Shown here one piece after another: positions 38,441 to 53,918 of a stretch of 64,000 bases of DNA. The position numbers were made by a program, and so were the translations under genes. The notes under the pieces were generated by a model. It saw nothing but the letters and a program-made list of their open reading frames with translations. It was not told the origin of the DNA and made no database searches. Position 1 is the stretch's first letter. Every line of letters starts with the position of its first letter. This stretch comes from Panulirus ornatus (lineage: Eukaryota; Arthropoda; Malacostraca; Decapoda; Palinuridae), in the NCBI RefSeq assembly GCF_036320965.1, contig NC_092236.1:21118018-21182017 (forward strand), in the 5' to 3' direction.

Positions 38441-38691
38441 ATTTTATAAACTTTTGACTGATTTTTCAATAGTTTCCAACGGCCAAGTTTCGTCTGCTCA
38501 CCTTCTTTATGCGCCGGCATGAGGGACGCTCCTCCAGCCGTGGACAACGAGGCGCCAGCCGGCCTGACCAACACAGACTTCGTTACTCCCAACTGAAGGA
38601 TGGCGTTAGATGTTGATGGTGAAGTGGACTTCACTGTTGTAGTAAATGCAAGACGTTGATACATACACATACAAAGTAACAGTAAGATTAC

Positions 38692-38693
<2 letters not shown>

Positions 38694-38780
<87 letters not shown>
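38694..38780. repeat. (GA)n microsatellite
   Basis: About 86 bp of GA. Confidence 0.99.
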
Positions 38781-38785
<5 letters not shown>

Positions 38786-38828
38786 CCTACCTACGATCAC
38801 CTACAATGCAATCTTGCAATGGGAGAGA

Positions 38829-38907
38829 GTAGTAGTAGTAGTAATAGTAGTAGTAGTAGTAGTAGTAGTAGAAGCAGATGTTGTCGTGCGAGTAGTCGTA
38901 GTAGTAT

Positions 38908-38940
<33 letters not shown>

Positions 38941-38988
38941 AAGTAGATGTTGTAGTAGTAGTAGTATTAGTAGTAGTAGTAGTAGTAT

Positions 38989-39045
<57 letters not shown>

Positions 39046-39114
39046 AAGTAGATGTTGTAGTAGTAGTAGTATTAGTAGTAGTAGTAGTAGTATTAGTAGT
39101 AGTAGTAGTAGTAT

Positions 39115-39153
<39 letters not shown>

Positions 39154-39226
39154 ATGTTGTCGTGATAGTAGTAGTAGTAGTAGATGTTGTTGTTGTCGTG
39201 GTAGTAGCAGTAGTAGTAGCAGCAGC
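38829..39226. repeat. (TAG)n trinucleotide array with higher-order pattern
   Basis: About 400 bp of TAG/GTA with recurring interruptions (GAAGTAGATGTTG, at about 38,940 and 39,045; single ATTAG variants). The blocks are repeated as larger units of roughly 100-110 bp. Translated frames are only Ser, Val or Leu runs. Confidence 0.95.
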
Positions 39227-39239
39227 GTTGCGCGAATTT

Positions 39240-40180
39240 CCGGATTTCTGTGTAAGTTGACGTGAGGTGTGAGGGATGGACGACCATGATCACGGCAACG
39301 CGACCCCTTTGGGTCGTGTGGCAGTTCAGTCACGCAACCACGAACCACACTCGCTGGGTGATATACGCATAGTCCTCACGAATTGTGAGGGAAGTGGTGT
39401 GATAAGGATGGGGGAGTGAGGAAAGTGTGATGAGGAGAGTAATGATGTAAGTGCACGGGGGTATGGGGAGCTTGGTTATAGCTGGAGATTATGGTGAGGG
39501 AGAATAAGATGAGAAAATTGCTCGCGAGTATCGTGAGCATATTATGAGAAGAGTATGGTATGGAGAATGAGGAGAAAGACGTGTTGTGAGTAGAGTGCAG
39601 TGAGTGGAATGAGTAAAAGAATTAGGAGGAGAATGAGGTTTGGCTTGAAGAGTGGAGTGACCAAATCTATGAGGACAATGACGTGAGGAATGTGCAAGGA
39701 GAGAAATGAAAGGAGAATAGTATAGAGTGTGAAAGGAGAGTGTGTGAGGAGATTTTCGTGAAAAAAACTGTGTGAGGAGTATGAGGAGAATGCGTGAAGG
39801 AAGTACATGAGAGCGCCTGGGAAGAACGGATTATTTGCTAGATTATATGAGGATTGTACTGAGGTCATAATCTATATCTGTGGTAGTAGAGGCTATATAG
39901 TACAACAGAGGGTTACTCTCCGTCCACCACTCTCCCCGGCACAGAAGCGTGCAGGATAAAAGCTGAGGAGGAACATTATATACTATGGAGAAAAAACGCT
40001 GCCATGGTATTCTTATAGGAAAATGTCATCAGGAAAACTCTCCTACTCTGTAGGATGGAGTCTCCAATCTGAGACGAAATGGGAAAAATTATTTGATTCA
40101 AAAACAACAGAATTAGATCTCAGTTTTCCCATTTCAAATAGGCCTATTTACCTACAGAAAAATATCATTGTAGTACTAGC
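39240..40180. other. Purine-rich plus strand, no gene
   Basis: From 39,380 to 39,840 the plus strand is dominated by GAG/GTGAGGA words (an old, diverged simple repeat). The rest shows no recognised feature. Confidence 0.5.
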
Positions 40181-40184
40181 CTAG

Positions 40185-40640
40185 CCTCAGTTTAAAAGTA
40201 CTGACAGCATTGACAACATCTAGTTGTGATTAATTCCAATATTCTATAAATATTCTATTAAAAAACTTTCCCCCACGCTGAGATTACATATCTTTCCCTT
40301 TTGATTTGATATCCTTATTTCTGGTTGTTGAATCTGTCTTTAATTAAAAAACTTCGTATTTTGTAAATTACTGATTAATCTCCTCGGAATGTGCACTTTT
40401 TTGTTGAGTAATTTAGGTTTCTAAATCTTTCTGTACATGGCTAATTTCTAAGCGATGAAATTGGTTTTGTTGCTCTTCTCCGAATTCGTTTTGTGTTCTT
40501 CTGAGTCGAGGATCAAATCTGTGACCAGCGTTGTACAGCATATTCCAAATGAGATTTGATCAGGGAAGACCGAGTAATGCATCGTTCACATTATGTGTGT
40601 ATTTCCGCCCATGAAATCTAGAGTTCTGTTGGCCGCATTA
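40185..40640 (-). pseudogene. Decayed CR1/L2-type LINE RT, C-terminal part
   Basis: On the minus strand, pieces read SHLEYAVQRWSQ (normally RPHLEYAVQFW), then KRIRRRATKPISSLRN (normally QRRATKMIPxLRx), then KKCTFRGD (normally EKRRLRGD). Next come KIRSFLIKDRFNNQ and RERYVISAWGKVF (normally WNxLP). This is the usual order at the end of a CR1/L2-type RT ORF. Stops and frameshifts are frequent. The element is truncated at about 40,640. Confidence 0.6.
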
Positions 40641-40766
40641 TGTCCAGTTGGCCATGTTTTTCGTGTGGTATACGGAGGGGAAAGTGTAAGGATAGTAGTT
40701 TAAGGAGAGGTTCAAGATTATGTAATGAGTGTATGTGAGAAGAGTATGTGATGAGAGACAATAGAT

Positions 40767-40926
<160 letters not shown>

Positions 40927-40999
40927 AGGGGTGCGTGCAGGGGGCCTGGACTTTATAATTAGGGAGGACCTAGCGTGAGGCTGCACAACATTACCTACC

Positions 41000-41275
41000 C
41001 ACATCCTCCCTCACCTGACATCCTCCCTCACCTGACATATTCACTCACCCGACACACCCTCCCTCACCCAACACACTCCCTCATTTGAGACACTCCCTCA
41101 CCTGACATCCTCCCCTACCTACCTGACACACTGCCTTACCCGATAAACGTCCTCACCAGAAACCCTCTCTCTCTCTCCCTTACCAGACACCCTTCCTCAC
41201 TCGACCCGCTCCCTCACCTAACACACTTTCTCACCTGACATCTTCCCTCACTCATGGCTCTTGGGACACTTCCTC
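41000..41275. repeat. Degenerate minisatellite, CTCCCTCACCTGACA-like unit
   Basis: About 14 imperfect units of 18-21 bp built on CTCCCTCACCTGACA. Confidence 0.75.
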
Positions 41276-42569
<1,294 letters not shown>

Positions 42570-42722
42570 GCCAGGTACCCATTTATCGACCTGGCCCGCG
42601 GGGAGGATGATCTGCTGGGTTGGCTATGGGCCGACTACAGCAAGGATTTGAACTCGGGCCGGTCCGTGCATTAATAATGGTTAGCGACGCTAAACTATAT
42701 CACAGAAGTGTGTTTATGTGTG

Positions 42723-42930
<208 letters not shown>

Positions 42931-43336
42931 CCCACCCAATCATTAATCAGTCTTCTAACGTAATGGAAGGCGAGGATGTCTCAAGTGAAATTCTGTCAGG
43001 TAACCTGAAAGTTAAAACAAGGCTGAACAGAAAGTTTTATCCATAGGGTGTGCTGAATCGTAGGATAAACCTTCCATATTAATCCATTTTCCACCAACAA
43101 GAATAATCATTTCAGGTAGCCTGTGGCCCCTGGATTGATCGGTAAATGATTATATAGTTCCAGATGTACCTGAGTGAACAATATGTTAATGGAACATGAA
43201 GTAGGCCAGCGAGGTGAACTTTCCGAGGGAACTCCAGCCTTCACTGTCAGCAATGTTAGCACTAATATCTCACCTGAGCGAACACCGCTACAAGTTACTA
43301 GCGTCCAGAGCATTAACCAGTGTGTTTGTCTTGCAG

Positions 43337-43441
43337 AGGAAGTGGCCGGGACCAGATAGCCGACGACATGGAAGTGCTTCCGGTGAATGTGGAAGCTGGC
43401 AGGGGGTAGGGACAGGAGGGAGACATCTACGCCCGCCCCAG
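43337..43441 (+). other. Candidate 105-nt internal or 5' UTR exon
   Basis: Bounded on the left by a good acceptor (GTGTTTGTCTTGCAG ending at 43,336) and on the right by a consensus donor (CAG then GTGAGT at 43,442). It is exactly 35 codons long and open in one frame (RKWPGPDSRRHG at its start, HLRPPQ at its end). It is G/C-rich unlike its surroundings. I do not recognise the peptide. A second frame has a short ATG frame (MEVLPVNVEAGRG then stop), so it could instead be a non-coding leader exon. Confidence 0.35.
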
Positions 43442-44259
43442 GTGAGTGAGGCGGTGTCCTTGCCACCCCACCACGGCGGTGCAAGGCGCCGCCCCTGCCA
43501 TCTACCACAGCAGTGCGAGGAGCCACCCGTCCCATCCACCACAGAAGTGTGAGGCGTCTCCCCTGCCACTCATCACAGCAGTTTAAGAAGCCTCCCTTGC
43601 CACCACCCCATCTTTATAAGTCGTTGGCCCTGCACAGCAATTATATGAGGCATCGTTTCCACTGCCTACCACTGCGCTGATAGGTGACAACCGTACGGAT
43701 GTATCCCACTCCTCACCACAGCAGTATTTGAAGCTGTCTCAACTGCTGTGTTAAGTGCTGCGTCTGCCGTCCACCGTAACAGAGAGGCGTAAACTTCCAC
43801 CACCATGGTTATCTACCTGTCCTCATCGCTTGCTGTGAGGAATGGCGAACTTCATCACCCTGTGGTGGCCTGACTTGTGAAATTGTTGGGTAAGTGACCT
43901 AAGGACCAGCTAAGGGCTTTGTATTTTGCAAAACACTGAACCAAATTCCGTAAAATCATTATTCCTCAAATCTTGACTTATAGGTGAAAAAGACCTGTCA
44001 TTCCTAGACATCGTCAGTGATTAAGATGGAAAAAGGACTTTGAAGTGACTACTGTGCACAAACGCTGAAATTCATGGCTTTAGAAAATTGAAAATGAAAC
44101 TTTACAAACACAATACAAAGTAATCCACGAGAGACACTCGACACAAAGTTCTTCTGGCACATACTATTCCGCTCAAAGTTTCAATACAACCGAACGGAAC
44201 ATGTTCCACTATTTGTAACGTTATCCTCTGAAAGTAAAAGGGAAAACGTGAGAGTGAAG
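43442..44259. other. Possible intron/leader between two candidate exons
   Basis: Contains weak repeats of CCACCACAGCAGT-like words at 43,460-43,790 on the plus strand. I see no other splice-bounded open stretch. Confidence 0.35.
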
Positions 44260-44404
44260 ATGGGGTTTGGGGTGTCCAAGTGCATATGTGCTGACGTCGG
44301 CACAGATAACGAAACAGATGGCGGAGCCGAGCAGGAAAAGAGAAGCAAGTTTAGCTTCTCCCCTTACAAGAAACATTCGCCATCCAAGAGCAAAGTCGAG
44401 ATAG
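44260..44404 (+). CDS. Candidate first coding exon of an N-acylated protein
   Basis: ATG at 44,260 in a strong initiation context (AAGATGG), preceded in frame by a stop at 44,209. The 48 codons start MGFGVSKCICADVG and end SPSKSKVEI, then a phase-1 consensus donor (ATAG then GTAAGT at 44,405). Gly2, Ser6 and Lys7 fit the N-myristoylation pattern MGxxxSK, and Cys8 and Cys10 could be palmitoylated. Phe at position 3 is unfavourable in the classical pattern. The rest is acidic then Lys/Ser-rich, like a membrane-tethered signalling protein's tail. I cannot name the gene and see no second exon in the window. It is a prediction from signals only. Confidence 0.4.
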
Positions 44405-45885
44405 GTAAGTCCCCTTTTGTCTGTGTTGGAGGTGAGGTCGTACTGTTTAAGCAGAGCGTTACTACTCGCTAGTTACTGCTGGGAGAGGATGAGTATCGAC
44501 TCTTTCCAGCAAAATGTTATCCTAAAGTTTTCAGTGGGATGTTTGATAGCCTGTGTTGATTCTGGGCCAAAGGTAAGTAGTGACTTGTGATCAAAGGGTA
44601 CGATATGTAATCAGTTGTTTCTAGTTTAGAGAAAGATGGAGTGATGAGATGATACTCTGAGGAAGTAGGTGTACTGGGGTTGTATATGTGGGATGCCATG
44701 TCTGGGGAATGGAGGACAAACTCTGGCCTCATTATCTCCAATGATGAGGATGTATACACATGCCTCGAAGCAATTCAAACTACGAGGCTGAAATGAGGTA
44801 AACCTGGAGGAACCCACGTGGGTTAGGCCTGACAAGGAAGTGGAAAGATTGGGTTATTTGAGTAGGGAGGAAAGATGAGATGGGATTCGGTGTGGATGTT
44901 TGGGACAAGGTAGACTGAGCTGGTCTAGGTTGGGTCAAGTCGTGTTGGAATAAAGTGGACTGGATATAACCAGAATGGACTGACTCAAAACATGCCAGCA
45001 ACAGGTAACGTGAAAAGAAAATAGAAATTAGTCCGGGCTCGGTAGGTGCTGGTAGACCTGACTCTTAAAGGGAGGAAGGTCATGATAAGAGGGAGAGACG
45101 AAAGGAAGAACAGAGTGCTATAGCTCAGGTGCTCGAGAGAAGAAGGAGGGTCAGATTGTTTAAAATCCTGAGGGAAGGAATATGCCACAATTGATTGAAA
45201 TGGATTTCTTTTAAGGGTGAACAGTATAGGATTAATTGTATAATGGGACGGCTTACAGTAGACTATGTTAACCCGGACTCAATCAGGTCAGGGCAAGAAG
45301 GTCTTAGATAATACCATCCTTTTTCAGAATAACGTAGGGGATAAGCTGGCCTTACTATTGCTGTCATAGAGTGACTCTCTCTTACCTGGTAACAGCACCT
45401 TATATCAGATCTGTTCAAGAAAGAGCAGGAATTACGAATGGATTAATTCTTCAGATAACATTCCTTGACACGAACCACGCACGCCCACACCCGCCTTCGG
45501 CACATAACCCACCAGCGCTCGGCTGCCATCACTAAACCTGACCATTAAACCAATAAATCTGATCATCATCTCTCCTCCATCGAATCTTTACACAGACCTG
45601 ACTGATGGTACAGAAGTCAGATGACTGACATTTACTCACGTATTCTGTAACACTGACGTAACACTTACACTTACGTAACACTTACGTATTCACTACATCC
45701 TCAAGCTCTTTATCGTAAATAGCAATGATATCAACAGTTTATATAAATTTTGGAATCAACAGTTAACTTGGTTATTGCGATCGACAGATGGCAGCAAGAC
45801 CATCCATCAAGACCTGAGACACCCACCAGCACTTACCTGCAGACGCACCAAGAAAGCCACACGACCCCTTCCACGAACACTGTTC
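44405..45885. other. Unique-looking DNA, possible intron
   Basis: No repeat array, no recognised protein motif. If 44,260-44,404 is an exon this would be intron. From 44,830 to 44,990 there are GGGTTRGG/AAGTGGACTGG-like words of low complexity. Confidence 0.35.
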
Positions 45886-45887
45886 CC

Positions 45888-46150
45888 AGCCCCGCCTTGT
45901 ATTTACATACCTGTAATTACCTATTTCTACAGTGCGGGGAGGGAGTTCTATGATCGTGCTGCCTCAACTTTTGAATTATGTAATTAAATAACTTTGTGAA
46001 CTTTATTTTCTCCGCGTTCACAGCTGAATCACTCAGATTAATTCGATTTACCCATAACCCTGATACCATAGAAGTTGTTCTTTATATCTTTTCCACAACC
46101 TTTTAACTTCTGGGGTTTCTAACGAGCTACTATGGTGAAGTTATTAACTT
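45888..46150. repeat. Dispersed repeat (GGGGAGGGAGTTCT family), copy 1
   Basis: Shares with 63,685-63,995 the order GCGGGGAGGGAGTTCT, CTCAACTTTTGAAxTATGTA, CGTTCACAG, CAC, TTCGATTTACCCAT, and later GGTGAAGTTAT. It is non-coding and of unknown class. Confidence 0.6.
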
Positions 46151-46475
46151 TGTTGAGTATGAATTACGCACGGGCCCGCTAGGGTTCGAGTCCTGAGGAG
46201 GGTATTCAGGTCACATCCATCCTCGCTATTCACCATCGCCTCGAGGCTGGTCGATCAAAGGGGACCTTGCTTAGTGTGGGGTACATACGAGAATGTAATA
46301 CGAGACTGTCAGGATTAGGACTTTGAGTTGCCCATACCACCTCAGTTATCATGAAAAAACCCTAAACTTCTCGCAATGACCTCTGCTTGATATGACGTCT
46401 GGTTGCTCTTGCTTTGCTTCCTTCAAGGACCTCGTCACTATCGACACTATCAATTTGTTTTAGAAATCTGAAGGT
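46151..46475. other. No recognised feature
   Basis: Mixed DNA leading into an R1 element. Confidence 0.45.
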
Positions 46476-46479
46476 TGCC

Positions 46480-46697
46480 ATCAAGAATACTACCCACGTA
46501 TTCCCTGCGTGTCGTAGAAGGCGACTAAATGGGGTGGGAGCAAGGGAATGGAAATCCTCCAATCCAGTTTTTACTTTTCTAAAAGCAGGAACAGAGAAGG
46601 GGGCCAAGTGAGGATTTTTCCTCTTAAGGCTCAGTCCTTTGTTCTTGACGCTACCGCGCTAACGCGGGATATGACAAATGTGTATGAGATGAAATGA

Positions 46698-46698
<1 letters not shown>
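46480..46698 (+). mobile_element. R1 non-autonomous retroelement
   Basis: 5'-truncated R1 starting at AATACTACCCACGTATTCCC, with CGTAGAAGGCGACTAAATGG and the CTACCGCGCTAACGCGGGA tail, then a short spacer and (TA)n. Confidence 0.75.

Positions 46699-46733
<35 letters not shown>
46699..46733. repeat. (TA)n microsatellite
   Basis: Short TA tract. Confidence 0.98.
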
Positions 46734-46736
<3 letters not shown>

Positions 46737-47164
46737 AACAAAGTGCATAGGAACGCGCACCTTCATAGGACATACTAACCTCCAACAGCCAGGATCGAAC
46801 CCGGGACCCCTGTGCAACAGGCGGGAATGCTACCGCTAGGCTATGGGCCTGGCTAATTGGAAATAACTATTCGAATACTATGTACTCGAATACCCTTCGT
46901 CTCACGTTGGTGAGCAACTTTGTTCGTATTCATATACCTCCGCGTTGTACAGTTAGGTTCGGTAAAATGCTATCTGCTGACTATGTGCGCCTGTTGGGAT
47001 ATGACCGGTGTAGACCCCGTTGCTTACCAACGTGATACGAAGGGTATTCGAGTATATAGTATTCGAATAGTTATTTCCTATTAGCCAGGCCCATAGCCTA
47101 GCGGTAGCATTTCCACCTGTTGCACAGGGGTCCCGGGTTCGATCCTGGCTGTTGGAGGTTTGTA

Positions 47165-47168
<4 letters not shown>
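46734..47168. mobile_element. Foldback tRNA-SINE with inverted heads at both ends
   Basis: The left end is a minus-strand SINE head with flanking body (46,790-46,915). The right end is a plus-strand head with body (47,025-47,165), forming inverted arms of about 125-135 bp around about 110 bp of SINE body. Both heads share a private 5' variant (AGCCAGGCCCATAGCC) not seen in the other copies, so the two arms have a common recent origin. Box B, GGTTCGATCC, is intact in both. Confidence 0.8.
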
Positions 47169-47200
<32 letters not shown>

Positions 47201-47205
47201 CATTT
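47168..47205. repeat. (TA)n microsatellite
   Basis: Short TA tract between SINE and LINE tail. Confidence 0.97.
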
Positions 47206-47207
47206 AT

Positions 47208-49440
<2,233 letters not shown>

Positions 49441-49445
49441 GCTTC

Positions 49446-50055
49446 TAAACTGGGCCATCCACTAGTATAGGTCATCCACCAGTAACTGGACCATCCACCA
49501 TTGATTGGACCATCCACTGGTAACTAGATCATCCACCATTAACTGGCCCATCCACCAGTAACTGGACCATCCACCAGTAACTAGAGCATCCACCAGTAAC
49601 TGGACCATCCACTAATAATTAGATCATCCACCAGTAACTGGACCATCCACCAGTAACTGGACCATCCACCAGTAACTGGACCACCCACTAATAACTAGAT
49701 CATCCACCAGTAACTGGAATATCCACCAGTAACTGGACCATACACCAGTAACTAGAGCGTCCACCAGTAACAGGACCATCCACTAATAACTAGATCATCC
49801 ACCAGTAACTGGACCATCCACCAATAACTGGACCGTCCACCAGTAACTGGATCATCCACCAGTAACTGGATCATCCACCAGTAACTAGATCATCCACTAA
49901 TAACTAGATCATCCACCAGTAACTGGACCATCCACCAGTAACTAGAGCATCAACCAGTAATTGAGCTATCCACCGGTAACTGGACTATCCACTAGTAACT
50001 GGACCATCCACAAGTAACTGGATCATGTACTGGTAACAAGAGCATCCAACAGCTG
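49446..50055. repeat. Minisatellite, 19-bp unit, about 31 copies
   Basis: Unit CCATCCACCAGTAACTGGA with common variants (ACTAGA for ACTGGA, ACTAATAACT for ACCAGTAACT). Variants are interspersed in short runs, suggesting unequal exchange. Confidence 0.97.
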
Positions 50056-50191
50056 TTCTTGAAACTTTGTTACTCCTTGGTGTAATGTACCGCTCGGGAG
50101 ACACATAGTAAGATCTCATATCTATAACAAGTATCGTCTCCACAACAACAACAATATTCAGCTTCGTTTCTCCTGTTCGAGCTTTCAAACA

Positions 50192-50790
50192 TCAGCATTC
50201 GTATACTCTAAACCCAGTCCTACTCTGGCACACTTTAGTATATCTATTCTTCTCATAATTCGTTCTTTTGTCTCTTTTGATGTTCCTCCCATTCCTTTTC
50301 TTTGCCAACTGGATGTTTTCTTCTATGTCGCGCCCCCTTTGATCTGTCTCATCTGATGTAGGCCCCACAGACTTCTTCAAGGTGAGCATATTTCTTAGCT
50401 TGCCTTAATACAGCTTTGCTACTGACTTCTGTTCTGAATGCAATCTTCATACCTACCTTGAATACATTTTCCTGATCTTTGCGTCTCTACTATCTAGAAT
50501 TGCATTTGCCAAATCAGTAGCCTCTAATAGTCCTGCTGTCTGAGTTCCTTCCCTCGCTATCTTTTCTTCTATTAGAAAATGATCCTCTAGTCCGGAAATC
50601 GCCAACAGACCGCGTCTATATACCGTCTGATCCACTAACTCTTCTATCTGTGGTTTACTTCACTCGTTAGCTAAGTCCTGCAATAACGATTCGTCTAACT
50701 TCCATGATTCTGACATTTTCTTTCTTAAACTCTGCATTATTGCCTCCATGCACTGATTTAAATACTCAAGCCCTTGCTAACTCTATCTTC
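50192..50790 (-). pseudogene. Decayed coding remnant, probably from a LINE ORF
   Basis: On the minus strand, 50,453-50,635 is open (QTVYRRGLLAISGLEDHF, then EATDLANAILDSRDAKIRK). Upstream the same frame continues (CMEAIMQSLRKKMSESWKL, LLQDLANE) across one stop that looks like a mutated Trp codon. Downstream, another frame reads KKSVGPTSDETDQRGRD. The composition is protein-like. I do not recognise the family with certainty; a LINE N-terminal or ORF1 region is my guess. Confidence 0.4.
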
Positions 50791-51670
50791 GTACACTATA
50801 TATTTCTGTGAAAATTCGTTAATTCATACGTATATTTGTTTTATATAGTCTCCAAATCTCCTCTCTCTGCACCAATCAATACCCTTTGTCTTTTTTCATC
50901 AACCCAGGGTTATGTCATGCTTTCTGTCATCTATATCCTCTGTCGGTCTTGCAACTCTGTGTTGCAGATCTGAGCATCTTCTTTTGGTTGATCTATTTCG
51001 AGGTTTCCCAGACGGGGTCCATCTGACCTTTCTCCCTGGCCACTATCAGAACTATCTTCGATCTCTCTGGTTGGTTTCTCCCCACCGTACCTCTAAGCAC
51101 TTTAGATTCATGATGATATTCTTTCATGTTTCGGTCTCAGCTTTTCATTCACTGAACATTGTAATCTTGCTTGTCTTTCACTACCAGTAGCTTCTGAATC
51201 TCTAAAGTCCCAGCTTTATCATTCCTGAATTCTGATCTGGTCCTCTCCCTCCCAGGTTATAGATCCCTCAAATTCCCCTCCATAAGATCAGCTGGTAAAT
51301 GTCGTGCAAACAAAAGCAAAAAGGTCACGGGTTTTTCCCTGATAAGGAATGCAACACGGGATAATGGATGAGTTCAATCCCATGTGTTAACAAATCATTA
51401 TGATTCCGATGCTCTGTAACCCAGAATCTAGCTGGGGTTGCTTCATTCACTGTACGACAGAGACAGCGACGCGGTACGGCGCCAGCAGCCGCCAAGCGTC
51501 GTGTTGGCCAAGACCGCCAGGAATTTATTGATCGTTGGCAATCCTCCTGGGAAATTTTTTGGCTTGAATTATATTTCTTTCACGTCATTACCTGCGTAGA
51601 CACACGATAAGGATGGGCAAGTCTTATACATTGCTTTGGAGGAAAAAGGAATGAATGGGATAGTACACAC
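50791..51670. other. Possible continuation of the remnant, then unique DNA
   Basis: The minus strand at 50,930-51,080 has a protein-like stretch (EIDQPKEDAQICNTELQDRQ) that may belong to the same remnant. From 51,250 on I see nothing. Confidence 0.3.
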
Positions 51671-51671
51671 A

Positions 51672-52025
51672 CCAGTACTGAATGGTACGCACACCACCAT
51701 TAGATGATATACCCACCACCGCTAGATGGTACACAAACCAAGGATGGTACACAAACCAAGAATGGTACACAAACCACCACTGGATGGTATAGACATACAC
51801 TGGACGGTACAGTCACACACCTCTACTGCATGGTACACACATCACCACTGCATGGTACACACATCACCACTGGACGGTACACACACACCACCACTAGATG
51901 GTACACACATCACCACTGGATGATACATACACACCACCACTGGATGGTACACACACCAACGCTGGTTGGTACACAAACACACCACCACTACCACTGGGTG
52001 GTAAACGCCCCACTACCAACACTGG
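51672..52025. repeat. Minisatellite, about 22-bp unit
   Basis: Imperfect units of CACCACTGGATGGTACACA with length variation of 20-27 bp, about 15 copies. Confidence 0.9.
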
Positions 52026-52390
52026 GAACACACACATACTCCGTGGTGTATTGTTTATCGATACTGACCATCGTTCACACCAACCATTGTCTCATTTATC
52101 ACCCAGTCTCCAAAAAATGCAAACTACATCTTCTAATAACCACACTCACAACTGTTGTTATCACCAATACCCACGTCATCTCTAACAACCTTACAAACTA
52201 TTAATCTTTTAGTAACTCTAATCATGGCCTCTTCTACCAACCAAACTTAACTGATGTCTTGCACCAACTATACATAAACAATATCTTCTTTACTAACTAC
52301 CCCAAACAATATCTCCTCTAACAACCACAAACAATCGCCAGCTTCTGTGTGCAGCCATACAACCAAAAAACAACAGTCACACAGACAACA
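52026..52390. other. No recognised gene
   Basis: CA/AC-rich DNA with CAACTA/ACCAAC words. No supported ORF. Confidence 0.5.
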
Positions 52391-52395
52391 GTGTC

Positions 52396-52552
52396 TAGCT
52401 TGGAGGCGTGGGTGTTGTGGTCGGAGGCGTGAGCACTGTGGTCGGAGGCGTGGGTGTGGTGGTCGGAGGCTTGGGTGTTTTGGTCGGAGGCGTGGGAGTT
52501 GTGGTCGGAGGCGTGGGTATTGTGGTCGGAGGCGTGGGTGTTGTGGTTGGAT
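52396..52552. repeat. Minisatellite, 21-bp unit, eight copies
   Basis: Unit core TCGGAGGCGTGGGT repeated every 21 bp. A multiple of three, it gives a seven-residue repeat (ASDHNTH) in an open minus-strand frame of 104 codons (52,318-52,632). Confidence 0.95.
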
Positions 52553-52559
52553 GAATGTG

Positions 52560-53190
<631 letters not shown>

Positions 53191-53307
53191 GATGAATATG
53201 AAACTGCAGCGGGAGCCGTCCAGCAAGGCAGCTGTTCCTTTGTACTGTTGACCTTACACCAGCGGCCCGACCCTTATACCAACCACACCCACGCTGGTGA
53301 TGAGTTA

Positions 53308-53398
53308 CTGTTATCATTATCATTATCATTATCACTATTATCATTAGTATCAGTAATGATATCATTATTCTTATGATGATTATCATTATTATCATTAC
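53308..53398. repeat. (ATTATC)n-like microsatellite
   Basis: ATTATC/ATTATT words with interruptions. Confidence 0.9.
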
Positions 53399-53727
53399 AC
53401 TGGTCCCTACACCACCCAAGCTGTGACTAAACATCTGGTATCCACAACCTTTTCCCTACTCCTTAATAGTTTATTCTCCCGCTCAATCTTAACCTTTCTC
53501 CCTGACCCCCGGCGCCTCACTATACGTGGCACCACCATGATCAACGGTGCCAGCAGGGTGCCAGAGCCTTCCACAGGTCGTAACAAGGCCAACAATCACG
53601 ACCCTCTAGCAACTGTTAGGTGTGATTTGGTGGGATGTCTGACGCGATGATATGATGCTCGGGGATGTGCACTGTCCACTGTGTTGAGGGATGTGTGTGA
53701 GGTTGATCTTCGCTGCGCCAACCCCAG

Positions 53728-53918
53728 GGTGTCAGCAGTACACCTGCGTACCTCATGTGTTACCTGAACGTGAGGAGTTTCAGGAGTGTTCTTGCGTACC
53801 TCAAGTGTTACTTTAACACGACGAGTGTCAGTTGTATTCCTGGGTATCTTAAGTGTTGCCTGAACGTGTCGAGTGTCGGTGTTCATGTGCATCTCAAGTG
53901 TTGCCTGAACGTGAAATC
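53728..53918. repeat. Minisatellite, 48-bp unit, about four copies
   Basis: Units starting at about 53,751, 53,799, 53,847 and 53,892 with core CTCAAGTGTTGCCTGAACGTG-like sequence. It gives a 16-residue repeat in both a plus-strand (71 codons) and a minus-strand (98 codons) frame. Confidence 0.85.

Noticed and set aside
38646..39260. 204-codon Val/Arg-Glu-rich frame
   Set aside because: Pure translation of (GA)n and (TAG)n microsatellites.
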